Part shown: piece by piece, positions 1 through 5,246 of the stretch
Numbering within the stretch: the stretch's first letter is position 1
How the letters are laid out: each line of letters starts with the position of its first letter
Source: Verrucomicrobiota bacterium
GTDB lineage: Bacteria > Verrucomicrobiota > Verrucomicrobiia > Verrucomicrobiales > Verrucomicrobiaceae
DNA: 6,508 nt
Assembly (NCBI GenBank): GCA_021413535.1
Contig: JAIOQF010000027.1
Location: forward strand, 1 to 6,508
Reading direction: 5' to 3'
Made by a program: the position numbers and the translations under genes
The notes under the pieces: model-generated
What the model was told of the DNA's origin: nothing
Databases searched by the model: none
What the model saw: only the letters and a program-made list of their open reading frames with translations

Positions 1-10
1 GGTCATGGCG

Positions 11-427
11 TTATCGGCTCTTGTAGCCAAGCAAGATGAAAAGTTCATTGGTATAACGGGTGGCGTTCTCAAAGGACGGCAGGGAGCGGGCAGCAATCGT
101 ATGCCGAACGTCCTCTTCGATGACCTCCATGAGGCCGAGCAAATAACCGATCTTTGCTCTCGGCTCACCGCGAGACCATCGAGGAAGAATCATGACGTAG
201 GCCATGCCCAATTCGTAAATCTCGAATACCATAAGTTCAGTGAAGGTGGCGTAGATGTCGCCAGGTTTGCGGTGATGGGGGCTGAGGGCATGGTCGAGCC
301 GGAACAGAGCGCAAGCAAACTTGTGGCGAGCCAGACGAATCTCCTGACGCCACACAAAAAACTTAGTGGAAATGACACCAACAATGGCACCGCAGAATCC
401 GACAAAGAGAGCTTGCTGCCAATTCAT
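11..427 (-). CDS. Small membrane-anchored protein of unknown function
   Basis: A 138-residue protein that I do not recognise. Residues about 5-25 form one hydrophobic segment rich in G, V, I and F. It is followed by a positively charged stretch (K22, R27, R31, R34, K36), so by the positive-inside rule the rest should face the cytoplasm. There is no lipobox or clear signal-peptidase site, so the helix is probably an anchor. The remainder is amphipathic, with a helical patch at about 95-112 containing EVIEED. The ATG at 427 is chosen because it places the hydrophobic segment at the N terminus; no Shine-Dalgarno sequence is visible. The gene is separated from the upstream 271-residue gene by 357 bp of repeat-rich DNA, so it may have its own promoter. 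Its TAA is followed four bases later by an ATG at positions 6-4, possibly the next gene of the same operon, cut by the window edge. Probably real, function unknown. Confidence 0.6.
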   Translation of the reverse strand: MNWQQALFVGFCGAIVGVISTKFFVWRQEIRLARHKFACALFRLDHALSPHHRKPGDIYATFTELMVFEIYELGMAYVMILPRWSRGEPRAKIGYLLGLMEVIEEDVRHTIAARSLPSFENATRYTNELFILLGYKSR

Positions 428-517
428 ATACTAGGCTGGGTCACAGGCTTGATTCTGGTGCTCTGGTGATGGCATGGATGGAAATCCGATAGATGGATGA
501 GGAGGGAGTATGGCAAG

Positions 518-534
518 TTCATGGAGCACATGAA
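518..534. promoter_or_regulatory. Operator-like palindrome upstream of the 138-residue gene
   Basis: TTCATG, a 5-bp spacer, then CATGAA: a perfect 6-bp inverted repeat about 90 bp upstream of the 138-residue gene's ATG. The spacing suits a small dimeric DNA-binding protein. The overlapping GGCAAGTTCA at 512-521 recurs at 672-681. The regulatory role is inferred from symmetry and position only. Confidence 0.3.
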
Positions 535-588
535 TCTCCCGATTAACAGAAATATGCGAGGACACAAGGAGCAAGAAAGCGGTGGCTT

Positions 589-695
589 TTTAGACGTTGC
601 CCGGAGGTCGCCCGTTTTCTAGCGGTTCTTCGTGTGGGAAACAACCGAGTCCAGGGCAGAGGCAAGATTAGGGCAAGTTCAGGGCAACGTCTAAA
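589..695. repeat. Perfect 14-bp inverted repeat, 79-bp spacing
   Basis: TTTAGACGTTGCCC at 589-602 is the exact reverse complement of 682-695. The arms are 79 bp apart. The right arm overlaps a series of GGGCAAG-like motifs. In RNA this could form a long-stem structure; as DNA it could be paired protein-binding sites. A 14-bp perfect match at this distance in a small gene-free region is unlikely to be chance. Confidence 0.65.
654..691. repeat. Iteron-like direct repeats, GGGCAAG core
   Basis: Copies of (G)GGCA(A)(G/C) begin at 654, 661, 671 and 682, the last three about 10-11 bp apart, roughly one helical turn: GGCAAGATTA, GGGCAAGTTCA, GGGCAACGTC. GGCAAGTTCA is also found at 512-521. Helical phasing is typical of replication-initiator iterons and of recombinase or excisionase arm sites. 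The neighbouring 271-residue gene is a candidate binder, by inference only. Confidence 0.45.
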
Positions 696-706
696 GAATG
701 ACTCTT

Positions 707-738
707 AAGAGAAAGACTTTCAAGAGAAAGACCTTTTC
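707..738. repeat. Tandem duplication of a 15-16-bp unit
   Basis: AAGAGAAAGACTTTC at 707-721 is followed directly by AAGAGAAAGACCTTTTC at 722-738, two near-identical head-to-tail copies. On the minus strand these are pyrimidine-rich and lie just after the terminator-like hairpin of the 271-residue gene. They may be replication slippage or part of the binding-site cluster. Confidence 0.5.
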
Positions 739-740
739 AT

Positions 741-779
741 AAAAAGACACACACACCGCCACGCTGTGCGTGTCGGCGG
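741..779 (-). terminator. Possible intrinsic terminator after the 271-residue gene
   Basis: On the minus strand, shortly after the TAA at 787-785, CCGCC (779-775) pairs with GGCGG (760-756) and ACGC (771-768) pairs with GCGT (764-761) around a 3-base loop, with a GAC bulge. A five-T run follows (complement of 741-745), but about 10 bases of GT-rich sequence separate it from the stem. That is longer than ideal, so this is a weak or uncertain terminator. Confidence 0.4.
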
Positions 780-784
780 GGGGG

Positions 785-1600
785 TTATTTTGCAGGAACG
801 ATTTTACTGGCAGAGAGGGCAACGGCACGTCTGCGCAGAATCTCAGCAGAACCAGCAGCGTCCTTGACCCGGCTCTGAGACAGAGTTTCGAGCTTCCGCA
901 GCTTTCGACCCGTGACCGCAGCAATGAGCTTGCCCTTGTCCATCTTGTTCGTGTAAAAGCATTCGCCCCGGTTGAACGTGAACTTTGCAAAGAACTGGTT
1001 GGTCTCCAAAGCATCAAGTGTCCGGCGCAGCATCTTTGGAGTGAGCCATAGGCTGTTTTGCCTCATCGGCTTAGGTGCCTTTTGGAATGCCTCCTCGCTG
1101 GGGTATCCGGCTGCGTAGCGTCGCAGCATCAAGTGCGTTGCCTTGACGAAGGGCTTCGCCCCGATTGCGGCATAGACGGCACAGAGGACTGCGAACTCCC
1201 GGAAGGAAAGAGGATTTTCTTTATTCTGCGGCGTGAATGTCTTCCACCACAGATCGGTGCGGATTCGGACGGTGGGATATGGGGCGGAATCGCAATAGGT
1301 TTGAACATTGCGCGCCTCTTCGAGTCGGCATTTGATCGTTCCGCTTGTCGCATTAATGTTGAGCCTGGCAAATCCAACGACGAGAGCACGCTCATCTTGA
1401 TCGGTATCATCGCATGTGGGCCGCGACGGTTCGCTCAGATAGTCTTCGATGATCGTTTCTGTGACTAAATCATCAGGATCATTCTCACACACGGAGCGCC
1501 CGTAATGAAGGCAGGCGAGGTAGAGAACGTCGTTCCAACGACCTAGATGCATACCATAGCTGAGAGCGGAGATGGGAAACTGAAAATAGTTATCGGACAT
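785..1600 (-). CDS. Island protein with a probable winged-helix C-terminal half
   Basis: A 271-residue soluble protein of no family I can name. Residues about 130-218 read as a winged helix: a helix (FREFAVLCAVYAAIG), a second helix (KATHLMLRRYAAGY), a likely recognition helix starting at LTPKMLRRTLDALETN (186-201), then a beta-type wing (FFAKFTFNRGECFYTN). The tail at 220-271 is rich in K and R. This layout resembles DNA-binding regions of replication initiators and of regulators on plasmids and islands, but the N-terminal 130 residues give no further clue. A repeat-rich spacer lies directly downstream, which would suit an initiator or regulator acting nearby; this is inference. The ATG at 1600 lacks a Shine-Dalgarno sequence but sits behind a small inverted repeat (CGCAA-N4-TTGCG, 1603-1616) that could be an operator. 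The gene follows the helix-turn-helix gene at a 94-bp gap. Confidence 0.7.
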   Translation of the reverse strand: MSDNYFQFPISALSYGMHLGRWNDVLYLACLHYGRSVCENDPDDLVTETIIEDYLSEPSRPTCDDTDQDERALVVGFARLNINATSGTIKCRLEEARNVQTYCDSAPYPTVRIRTDLWWKTFTPQNKENPLSFREFAVLCAVYAAIGAKPFVKATHLMLRRYAAGYPSEEAFQKAPKPMRQNSLWLTPKMLRRTLDALETNQFFAKFTFNRGECFYTNKMDKGKLIAAVTGRKLRKLETLSQSRVKDAAGSAEILRRRAVALSASKIVPAK

Positions 1601-1602
1601 GA

Positions 1603-1635
1603 CGCAAGTTGTTGCGCCCTAAGAATGCCGTGGCA
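1603..1635. promoter_or_regulatory. Two small palindromes upstream of the 271-residue gene
   Basis: Immediately upstream of the ATG at 1600 lie CGCAA-N4-TTGCG (within 1603-1616, right by the start codon) and ATGCC-GT-GGCAT (1624-1635). Both are short perfect inverted repeats in the 94-bp gap after the helix-turn-helix gene. They are plausible operators, or could occlude the start codon in RNA. No convincing -10/-35 pair was found. The functional reading is inference. Confidence 0.25.
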
Positions 1636-1661
1636 TATTCCCGCCGATTCCACTCAGCAAG

Positions 1662-1692
1662 ACCGCGCTTCCGGCAACGGGACGCGGTTTTT
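1662..1692 (+). terminator. Strong hairpin plus T-run facing the plus strand
   Basis: ACCGCG (1662-1667) pairs with CGCGGT (1683-1688). Inside, TTCCG pairs with CGGGA around a GCAA loop, with one C bulged; a run of five T (1688-1692) follows on the plus strand. That is the form of an intrinsic terminator for plus-strand transcription. All genes around it are on the minus strand, where the hairpin directly follows the helix-turn-helix gene's stop codon but has no U-tract after it. It may block antisense transcription, or protect or shape the end of the minus-strand message. Confidence 0.5.
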
Positions 1693-1694
1693 GT

Positions 1695-1886
1695 TTAGCT
1701 GACGGCCTCTACGGTGAAAGACCTCTTGAAGCGTTGAATTTCGGATGGCTCGAAGCGGCGCGCGCGTCCAATCTTGATGTAACTCAGGCGACGTTCGCGC
1801 ATGAGGTTTTCAAGCGTTCGGACGCATACCCGCAACTGGCGGGCGGCTTCGGGTTTAGTGAGTAGGGATTGCGTAGCAGAGTGCAT
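1695..1886 (-). CDS. Excisionase-family helix-turn-helix protein
   Basis: A 63-residue MerR-type helix-turn-helix protein of the excisionase/HTH_17 class. Residues 10-20 (TKPEAARQLRV) form the first helix, 21-34 (CVRTLENLMRERRL) the recognition helix, and 36-56 the basic wing with the typical YIKIGRARRF followed by PSEIQRF. Nearly the whole protein is this domain. Members bend DNA at attachment sites to direct a tyrosine recombinase toward excision, or act as small repressors. It lies in the same orientation as the recombinase, two genes downstream, which supports a recombination-directionality role, though autoregulation is equally possible. The ATG at 1886 is chosen over an in-frame TTG at 1913 because it gives the usual size and starts a few residues before the domain. 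An AGAG about 11 bases upstream is the only weak ribosome-binding candidate. Confidence 0.8.
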   Translation of the reverse strand: MHSATQSLLTKPEAARQLRVCVRTLENLMRERRLSYIKIGRARRFEPSEIQRFKRSFTVEAVS

Positions 1887-2022
1887 GGCTAATAATCTCT
1901 GCGCAGCCCGCAAAGCGCGACTTTATTGCGCTCGTGAGAGAGCGATGTCCCTGTTCTGCGCTCAAGATGGCCCGGCAAAAGGTGCCATGTTCAGCGGCTT
2001 GCGAAGGATGACGCCGTTTGTC

Positions 2023-3039
2023 CTAGGTTTCGTCTGTCCCTGTTTGGCGGAGGTATTTCTTCCTCTGGCGTCGTTTCTTTTCCCGCTCATGTGATCGCCT
2101 GATGATCTTTTCGTGGTCGCTCGCGGGTAGCAACCAAGCCCATGAACGGCGATTATTTAATTCGCCGCTCAAACTCTTATTTCCAAGCGCCCTTATCCAC
2201 GACTCCAGCGCCCATACGTTGTCGAGGTTCACAAGGAGACGCCATCGCAGTTTTTGCACCCTCAAATCTAGTGCTGCGGCTTCAGCAACAAACTGCCTCC
2301 ATTTTCTTCTCCGCTCGCTAGTTGCCAGCCCTGGTTCGAGGTCAGGCGGATTGAAATCTTTCGTGGTCAGTGAGCGCATTAGAGTCATGTCCGCGCCGCT
2401 CACGTGTTTCCCCGCAAGAGCTTGTTTTACGGTCTTTTCATCGTTGGGCGATAGACATATCTGGCCTGAAGTGTTGACTGATATAAGCGGGAGGTTTGCT
2501 ATTTCATCGGGGATCGACTGGCGAATCAGCGCCTTGCCGAATCTCTCAATGGCCTTGTCCGGCTTGCACTGCTTTAGCAATCGTCCGTGTTTGCGGATCA
2601 TGCCTTTGAGCGCGTCCCAAATCCAACCCGGATCTTTTCGTTGCTTCCGCCCGGCAAGATCGGCATGGCGCTCGATGAGATTCAGTAACAACTGAAGAAA
2701 GTCTTCCCCAGGGAAGGCATGAAGTGGCGGCACATCTGAAGCCAGCCTTGGTTTTTGTGTAAAGCATTTCTCCGCCAATGCCAGCCAGCCAATCAATCCT
2801 TGTTGCGGATTGTTGAAGCCGTCCAGCAATCGGGACTTATCTATGCCATCAGGCTTGGTGGAGGTCGGTAGTGCCCTCAATGCTTTTGAGACAAAGGTAT
2901 GCCATGCATCATTTTGCTGTGTTTTCCCATGCGTAGGGAGCTTCCCAGCATTCTTCATGGCATAATAGATCGGCGAGAGTTTTGACTCAGGCTTTGCGTC
3001 AGTGCTCACGACTGGTTCCGCAGTCGGAAGGGCATTCAT
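2023..3039 (-). CDS. Conserved-looking island protein of unknown function, basic tail
   Basis: A 338-residue soluble protein that I do not recognise. No signal peptide or membrane segment is visible. The N-terminal 20 residues look disordered. Residues 75-165 are helical, with W-containing patches (GLIGWLALAEKCF, DPGWIWDALKGMIRKHGRLL). Residues 240-300 are again helical and Trp/Arg-rich (RRRKWRQF, VQKLRWRLLV, VWALESWIRALG). The tail 311-331 has 12 Lys or Arg in 21 residues, suggesting nucleic-acid binding. It starts 57 bp after the recombinase stop, in the same direction, and probably shares its transcript. The ATG at 3039 has no Shine-Dalgarno sequence; a three-codon ATG-CTT-GCA-TGA lies just ahead and overlaps it, possibly allowing coupled re-initiation. 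Placement between int and the excisionase-like gene suggests a core function of the element, such as replication or recombination accessory, rather than cargo. That is inference. Confidence 0.65.
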   Translation of the reverse strand: MNALPTAEPVVSTDAKPESKLSPIYYAMKNAGKLPTHGKTQQNDAWHTFVSKALRALPTSTKPDGIDKSRLLDGFNNPQQGLIGWLALAEKCFTQKPRLASDVPPLHAFPGEDFLQLLLNLIERHADLAGRKQRKDPGWIWDALKGMIRKHGRLLKQCKPDKAIERFGKALIRQSIPDEIANLPLISVNTSGQICLSPNDEKTVKQALAGKHVSGADMTLMRSLTTKDFNPPDLEPGLATSERRRKWRQFVAEAAALDLRVQKLRWRLLVNLDNVWALESWIRALGNKSLSGELNNRRSWAWLLPASDHEKIIRRSHEREKKRRQRKKYLRQTGTDET

Positions 3040-3096
3040 GCAAGCATGGTGCTACGAGGCCGGGGAAAACGCAACAATGCGCATACGAGCGAAGCA

Positions 3097-4290
3097 TCAA
3101 GCGGCGGCAGTGCCAGCCAGAAGCACGATGTTGCTCTCCGTGGTCGGATTTATGGCAAAGTATTCGTCCCCCTGCTCAAAGGGGACAGCGGCCTTGTAAT
3201 GCCGCTGGCAAATGGCTGGGGAGTTCCCCATGACCTCCGAAACATGTCCGATGTCTTTTGTTCGTGCCATCTCGTAGGTGCCAAAGCTGTGGCGGGTGGC
3301 ATCATGCGGCCAATCCATGATCTTTGCCGTCTTCCGCGCCTTGAAAATCAAGGCGCGCCAGTTGTCCGGCGTAATGGGGCCCCTTGGTTTGGCGACGGGG
3401 TGTAGCCATTCTTTCAAATTGTCCGTTATCGGCACCAGTCGCTCGCGCCCTGTCTTACTGACGCTTGCATCAATACGGATGTAGCCTGTGAGAAACTGGA
3501 CGTCCCTCCAGTCGAGTCGCTTCAATTCAGCATCCCGAACTCCGCCAAATAGCGCGATGGCAAAGTATGGCAGGATGGCGGGGTCGGAAGCGTTCAGCAA
3601 GGCACGAGCCTGAGCCACTGTCAGGATGCCCGGACGCTGCGCTCTGACAGTCTTCAATTCGATGCGGCTCACGACGTTCTCGCGCACCCACTGTTTGTCT
3701 AATGCAAACGCCCACAGGACGTGAAGCACGCGGCGGAAATTGTTGTAGGTGACGGGTGCGACGGTGAGTGAGTCCAGCCATGCCTCGACCTCCGCTGCCG
3801 TAATCTCACCAATCATGCGTTCAGGAAAGCGTGTCTCCAAGCTCTCCAGCTTCAGGCGAAGATCATATTGATAGCGTTCGCTCTTGCCCTTCCTCTGCCG
3901 ATGTAGCAGCAGAGCATCCACGGCTTCGTGAATGGGCTTGCTGCTATGGGTCGTTTGCAGATGGGTGAGATAGAACGCCAGCGCGTCCTTGAGCGTCTTG
4001 CCGTATTTTGCCAACGAACTCTCCGCGTCGATCAGGTAACGTTTATGGGAATCTGTAAACGAGGCTGCGGCCTGTGCGCCGGTGTTGCCGGTTTCTATGC
4101 ACCATTTCTCAGCCAAAGCCTCGGCCTCGTCGATTGTGTGGAGGTAGCGTTCTCGTAACCGCTTCCCGTCCCGCCGCATGATGACGCAGGCTTCGTAGCC
4201 GGATTTCTTGGTTCGCTGGACGGTCACGGTAACCCCAGCAAGCCGCTGACGAGCAAGCGGGCGACGGCTGGTTTTCTTCACGCGAGGCAT
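3097..4290 (-). CDS. int: Tyrosine recombinase / integrase of the island
   Basis: A 397-residue tyrosine recombinase that catalyses site-specific integration and excision at the adjacent tRNA-Leu site. Residues 19-65 resemble an arm-binding domain. About 95-205 is the SAM-like core-binding domain, ending in NNFRRVLHVLWAFALDKQW. About 220-370 is the catalytic domain. Visible catalytic residues are R252 (GGVRDAELKRLDW), K279 (SKTGRERLVP), R333 in PHDATRHSFGTY and nucleophile Y365 in SPAICQRHYK. The position three before R333, usually His, is Asp330 (His329 is adjacent), and the usual His of GHS is Asn356 (MGNS). This GNS variant occurs in other environmental integrases and need not mean inactivity. 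Length and domains are complete. ATG at 4290 is preferred; an in-frame GTG at 4311 would add seven residues. Neither has a Shine-Dalgarno sequence. The start lies about 95 bp from the attachment site, the usual arrangement. Confidence 0.93.
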   Translation of the reverse strand: MPRVKKTSRRPLARQRLAGVTVTVQRTKKSGYEACVIMRRDGKRLRERYLHTIDEAEALAEKWCIETGNTGAQAAASFTDSHKRYLIDAESSLAKYGKTLKDALAFYLTHLQTTHSSKPIHEAVDALLLHRQRKGKSERYQYDLRLKLESLETRFPERMIGEITAAEVEAWLDSLTVAPVTYNNFRRVLHVLWAFALDKQWVRENVVSRIELKTVRAQRPGILTVAQARALLNASDPAILPYFAIALFGGVRDAELKRLDWRDVQFLTGYIRIDASVSKTGRERLVPITDNLKEWLHPVAKPRGPITPDNWRALIFKARKTAKIMDWPHDATRHSFGTYEMARTKDIGHVSEVMGNSPAICQRHYKAAVPFEQGDEYFAINPTTESNIVLLAGTAAA

Positions 4291-4318
4291 GGTTTGAGTA
4301 TCATCACGCACAGGTGCG

Positions 4319-4350
4319 AAATCAAGCGAAATAAGCGGAAAATAAGCGGA
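4319..4350. repeat. Three direct repeats between int and the att site
   Basis: AATAAGCGGA occurs at 4330-4339 and 4341-4350, preceded by a degenerate copy AATCAAGCGA at 4320-4329. The AAGCG cores are 9 and 11 bp apart. They lie between the recombinase start and the tRNA fragment, where arm-type integrase or excisionase sites and the int promoter are normally found. Arm-site function is inferred from position and repetition. Confidence 0.5.
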
Positions 4351-4385
4351 CTAGTCAGTTTTATACCGTTAAATCAATTACTACC

Positions 4386-4445
4386 GCAGACTTAAAATCT
4401 GTTGGGAGTTCTCCCGTGCGGGTTCGAGTCCCGCCGTTGGCACCA
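4386..4445 (+). mobile_element. Attachment site: 3' fragment of tRNA-Leu(UAA)
   Basis: The 3' two-thirds of a class II tRNA is present. The anticodon arm is 4386-4402, with a CTTAAAA loop and anticodon TAA at 4393-4395. A long variable arm GGGAG/CTCCC follows at 4404-4415, then T arm GCGGG-TTCGAGT-CCCGC at 4418-4434, acceptor strand CGTTGGC at 4435-4441, discriminator A and encoded CCA at 4443-4445. The D arm and the 5' acceptor strand (expected GCCAACG) are absent upstream; sequence to the left is AT-rich and unrelated. Hence it is a truncated copy, the displaced 3' end left when an element integrates at or near the anticodon loop. The element lies to the left, carrying int, and an intact tRNA-Leu should stand at its far end on the plus strand. 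It is not a functional tRNA gene. Confidence 0.88.
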
Positions 4446-4782
4446 ATTTATAGTCAATGAGTTATGAATGTGGTGGTGATGTGGATTTGAAGTGAAGATT
4501 TTTGATGCTTGGACACTTCTTGGGCGCTTGTCGAATCGAGGTCCCGCGCCATTGGTGGGAATTTCCGCCGGCCAAACCCATTCCACCGCGACTGTTTAGC
4601 CGTGGTGCTATCTCTAACGCTGGCTGCGGCCTAAAAGATTGCGGCAGTGTCCATGACCTTTCCTTTTAGCCAGCATGGGGCGATAGACTTTTGAAATGGG
4701 TGGGCCGGTGTCGGCGAGTTCCCAACTATCACTGCCTTTTTGTAACTATGGTGTGATAGCATTCTGCTGGTATTATTCAACC
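4446..4782. other. Gene-free chromosomal flank downstream of the tRNA fragment
   Basis: I find no convincing gene in these 337 bp. A minus-strand reading of 4392-4586 is only the antisense of the tRNA fragment. An imperfect inverted repeat (GGTGGGAAT near 4554 with ATTCCACC near 4580) is present but has no T-run. This is presumably the original sequence downstream of the tRNA-Leu gene. Confidence 0.5.
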
Positions 4783-4959
4783 GTGAGCAAAAAGCCACCT
4801 GCCAAAAGACCTATGCCGGTTAAGGCGTTGCTGCCACTTCCCGTGGCGGTGCCAAAAACCATGTCCTACCCGATGCCGAGTGAGGGATTGATGGACACCA
4901 AAGCCATCGCTAAAGCAATAAAATACGGGCGAATTTTAGGCGGGCCAGATGAAGGCTAG
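4783..4959 (+). CDS. Possible small proline-rich protein, maybe leaderless
   Basis: A 58-residue ORF starting at GTG 4783, of no recognised family. The first half is proline- and lysine-rich (SKKPPAKRPMPVKALLPLPVAVP). The second half has a short amphipathic helix (MDTKAIAKAIKYGRIL) before GGPDEG. There is no signal peptide. The frame is open from 4696 (ATG), but the upstream part looks non-coding. TATTAT at 4771-4776, a good -10 match, would place transcription start at about the GTG itself, making a leaderless message; the -35 region is poor. It stands alone on the plus strand between the att site and the pseudopilin operon. Could be chance; low to moderate confidence. Confidence 0.3.
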   Translation: MSKKPPAKRPMPVKALLPLPVAVPKTMSYPMPSEGLMDTKAIAKAIKYGRILGGPDEG

Positions 4960-4975
4960 GTTTGAGTCATCTGCA

Positions 4976-5188
4976 TCAATCTCTGTCCCGGTTTGAAATC
5001 CAGAAAAAAAGAAAGATGCGGTAGCTGCGATCTAGTTTTTGAGCACCACTGAATCGTCCAGTATACCGATTGAAGAATCGCACTTGATACACTTCACCTT
5101 TGCCGCGTTTAGCGGTCTTGCTCCTTGATTGCACATTGAGGTAGAAGCTCGGAATGCCTCTGCTCAGCGAGCCTTTGCGGGCTATCAT
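4976..5188 (-). CDS. Doubtful 70-residue ORF, possible gene remnant
   Basis: A 70-residue minus-strand ORF from ATG 5188, unrecognised. Its middle (SFYLNVQSRSKTAKRGKGEVYQVRFFNRYTGRFSG) has the alternating hydrophobic and basic pattern of a beta-rich fold and looks protein-like. The C-terminal FLFFWISNRDRD looks like read-through into non-coding sequence. There is no Shine-Dalgarno sequence, and the upstream frame is closed within about 50 bases. It overlaps another minus-strand ORF in a different frame (5109-5246) that has the better start signal. This may be a decayed gene fragment or chance. Confidence 0.2.
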   Translation of the reverse strand: MIARKGSLSRGIPSFYLNVQSRSKTAKRGKGEVYQVRFFNRYTGRFSGAQKLDRSYRIFLFFWISNRDRD

Positions 5189-5246
5189 ATGCTGTGGCCG
5201 TCTTCTTATTTGGTGCGCTGATCATGGCCTGCCTCATCAATGGCAT
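5109..5246 (-). CDS. Doubtful 45-residue ORF with a good ribosome binding site
   Basis: A 45-residue ORF, MPLMRQAMISAPNKKTATAYD and onward, ending KEQDR. It is supported mainly by AAAGGAG five bases before its ATG at 5246, the clearest Shine-Dalgarno sequence in the window. The composition is hydrophilic and no domain is visible. It overlaps the 5188-4976 ORF in another frame, so at most one is likely to be translated, unless a frameshift has split a former single gene. Low confidence. Confidence 0.2.
   Translation of the reverse strand: MPLMRQAMISAPNKKTATAYDSPQRLAEQRHSELLPQCAIKEQDR

Larger units (their letters stand above)
428..784. other. Gene-free, repeat-rich spacer of the island
   Basis: This 357-bp stretch between the 138-residue and 271-residue genes has no convincing coding sequence on either strand. 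It holds an unusual concentration of short repeats: an operator-like palindrome at 518-534, a perfect 14-bp inverted repeat at 589-602 and 682-695, three to four GGGCA(AG) motifs at about 10-11-bp intervals in 654-691, a 15-16-bp tandem duplication at 707-738, and a terminator-like hairpin at 756-779. It could be a replication or transfer origin, a recombinase or regulator binding region, or a structured leader. The sequence alone does not decide between these. Confidence 0.6.

Noticed and set aside
5..469. 154-codon plus-strand ORF opposite the membrane protein
   Set aside because: It covers the 138-residue gene in antisense and has no domain or start signal. The minus-strand reading has a coherent membrane helix and matches the direction of its neighbours.
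2102..2695. 197-codon plus-strand ORF
   Set aside because: It lies entirely inside the 338-residue gene on the opposite strand. Its composition (Ser/Arg/Phe-rich) is that of an antisense shadow.
4386..4445. Functional tRNA-Leu gene
   Set aside because: The D arm and the 5' acceptor strand complementary to CGTTGGC are missing, so no cloverleaf can form.
1..4445. CRISPR array, defence system, toxin-antitoxin or phage structural genes
   Set aside because: No regularly spaced repeats and no recognisable domains of these kinds are present in either strand of this part of the element.
4392..4586. Minus-strand ORF ending in WCQRRDSNPHGRTPNRF
   Set aside because: This peptide is the antisense translation of the tRNA-Leu fragment, a well-known false annotation type. 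The rest is flank sequence without coding features.
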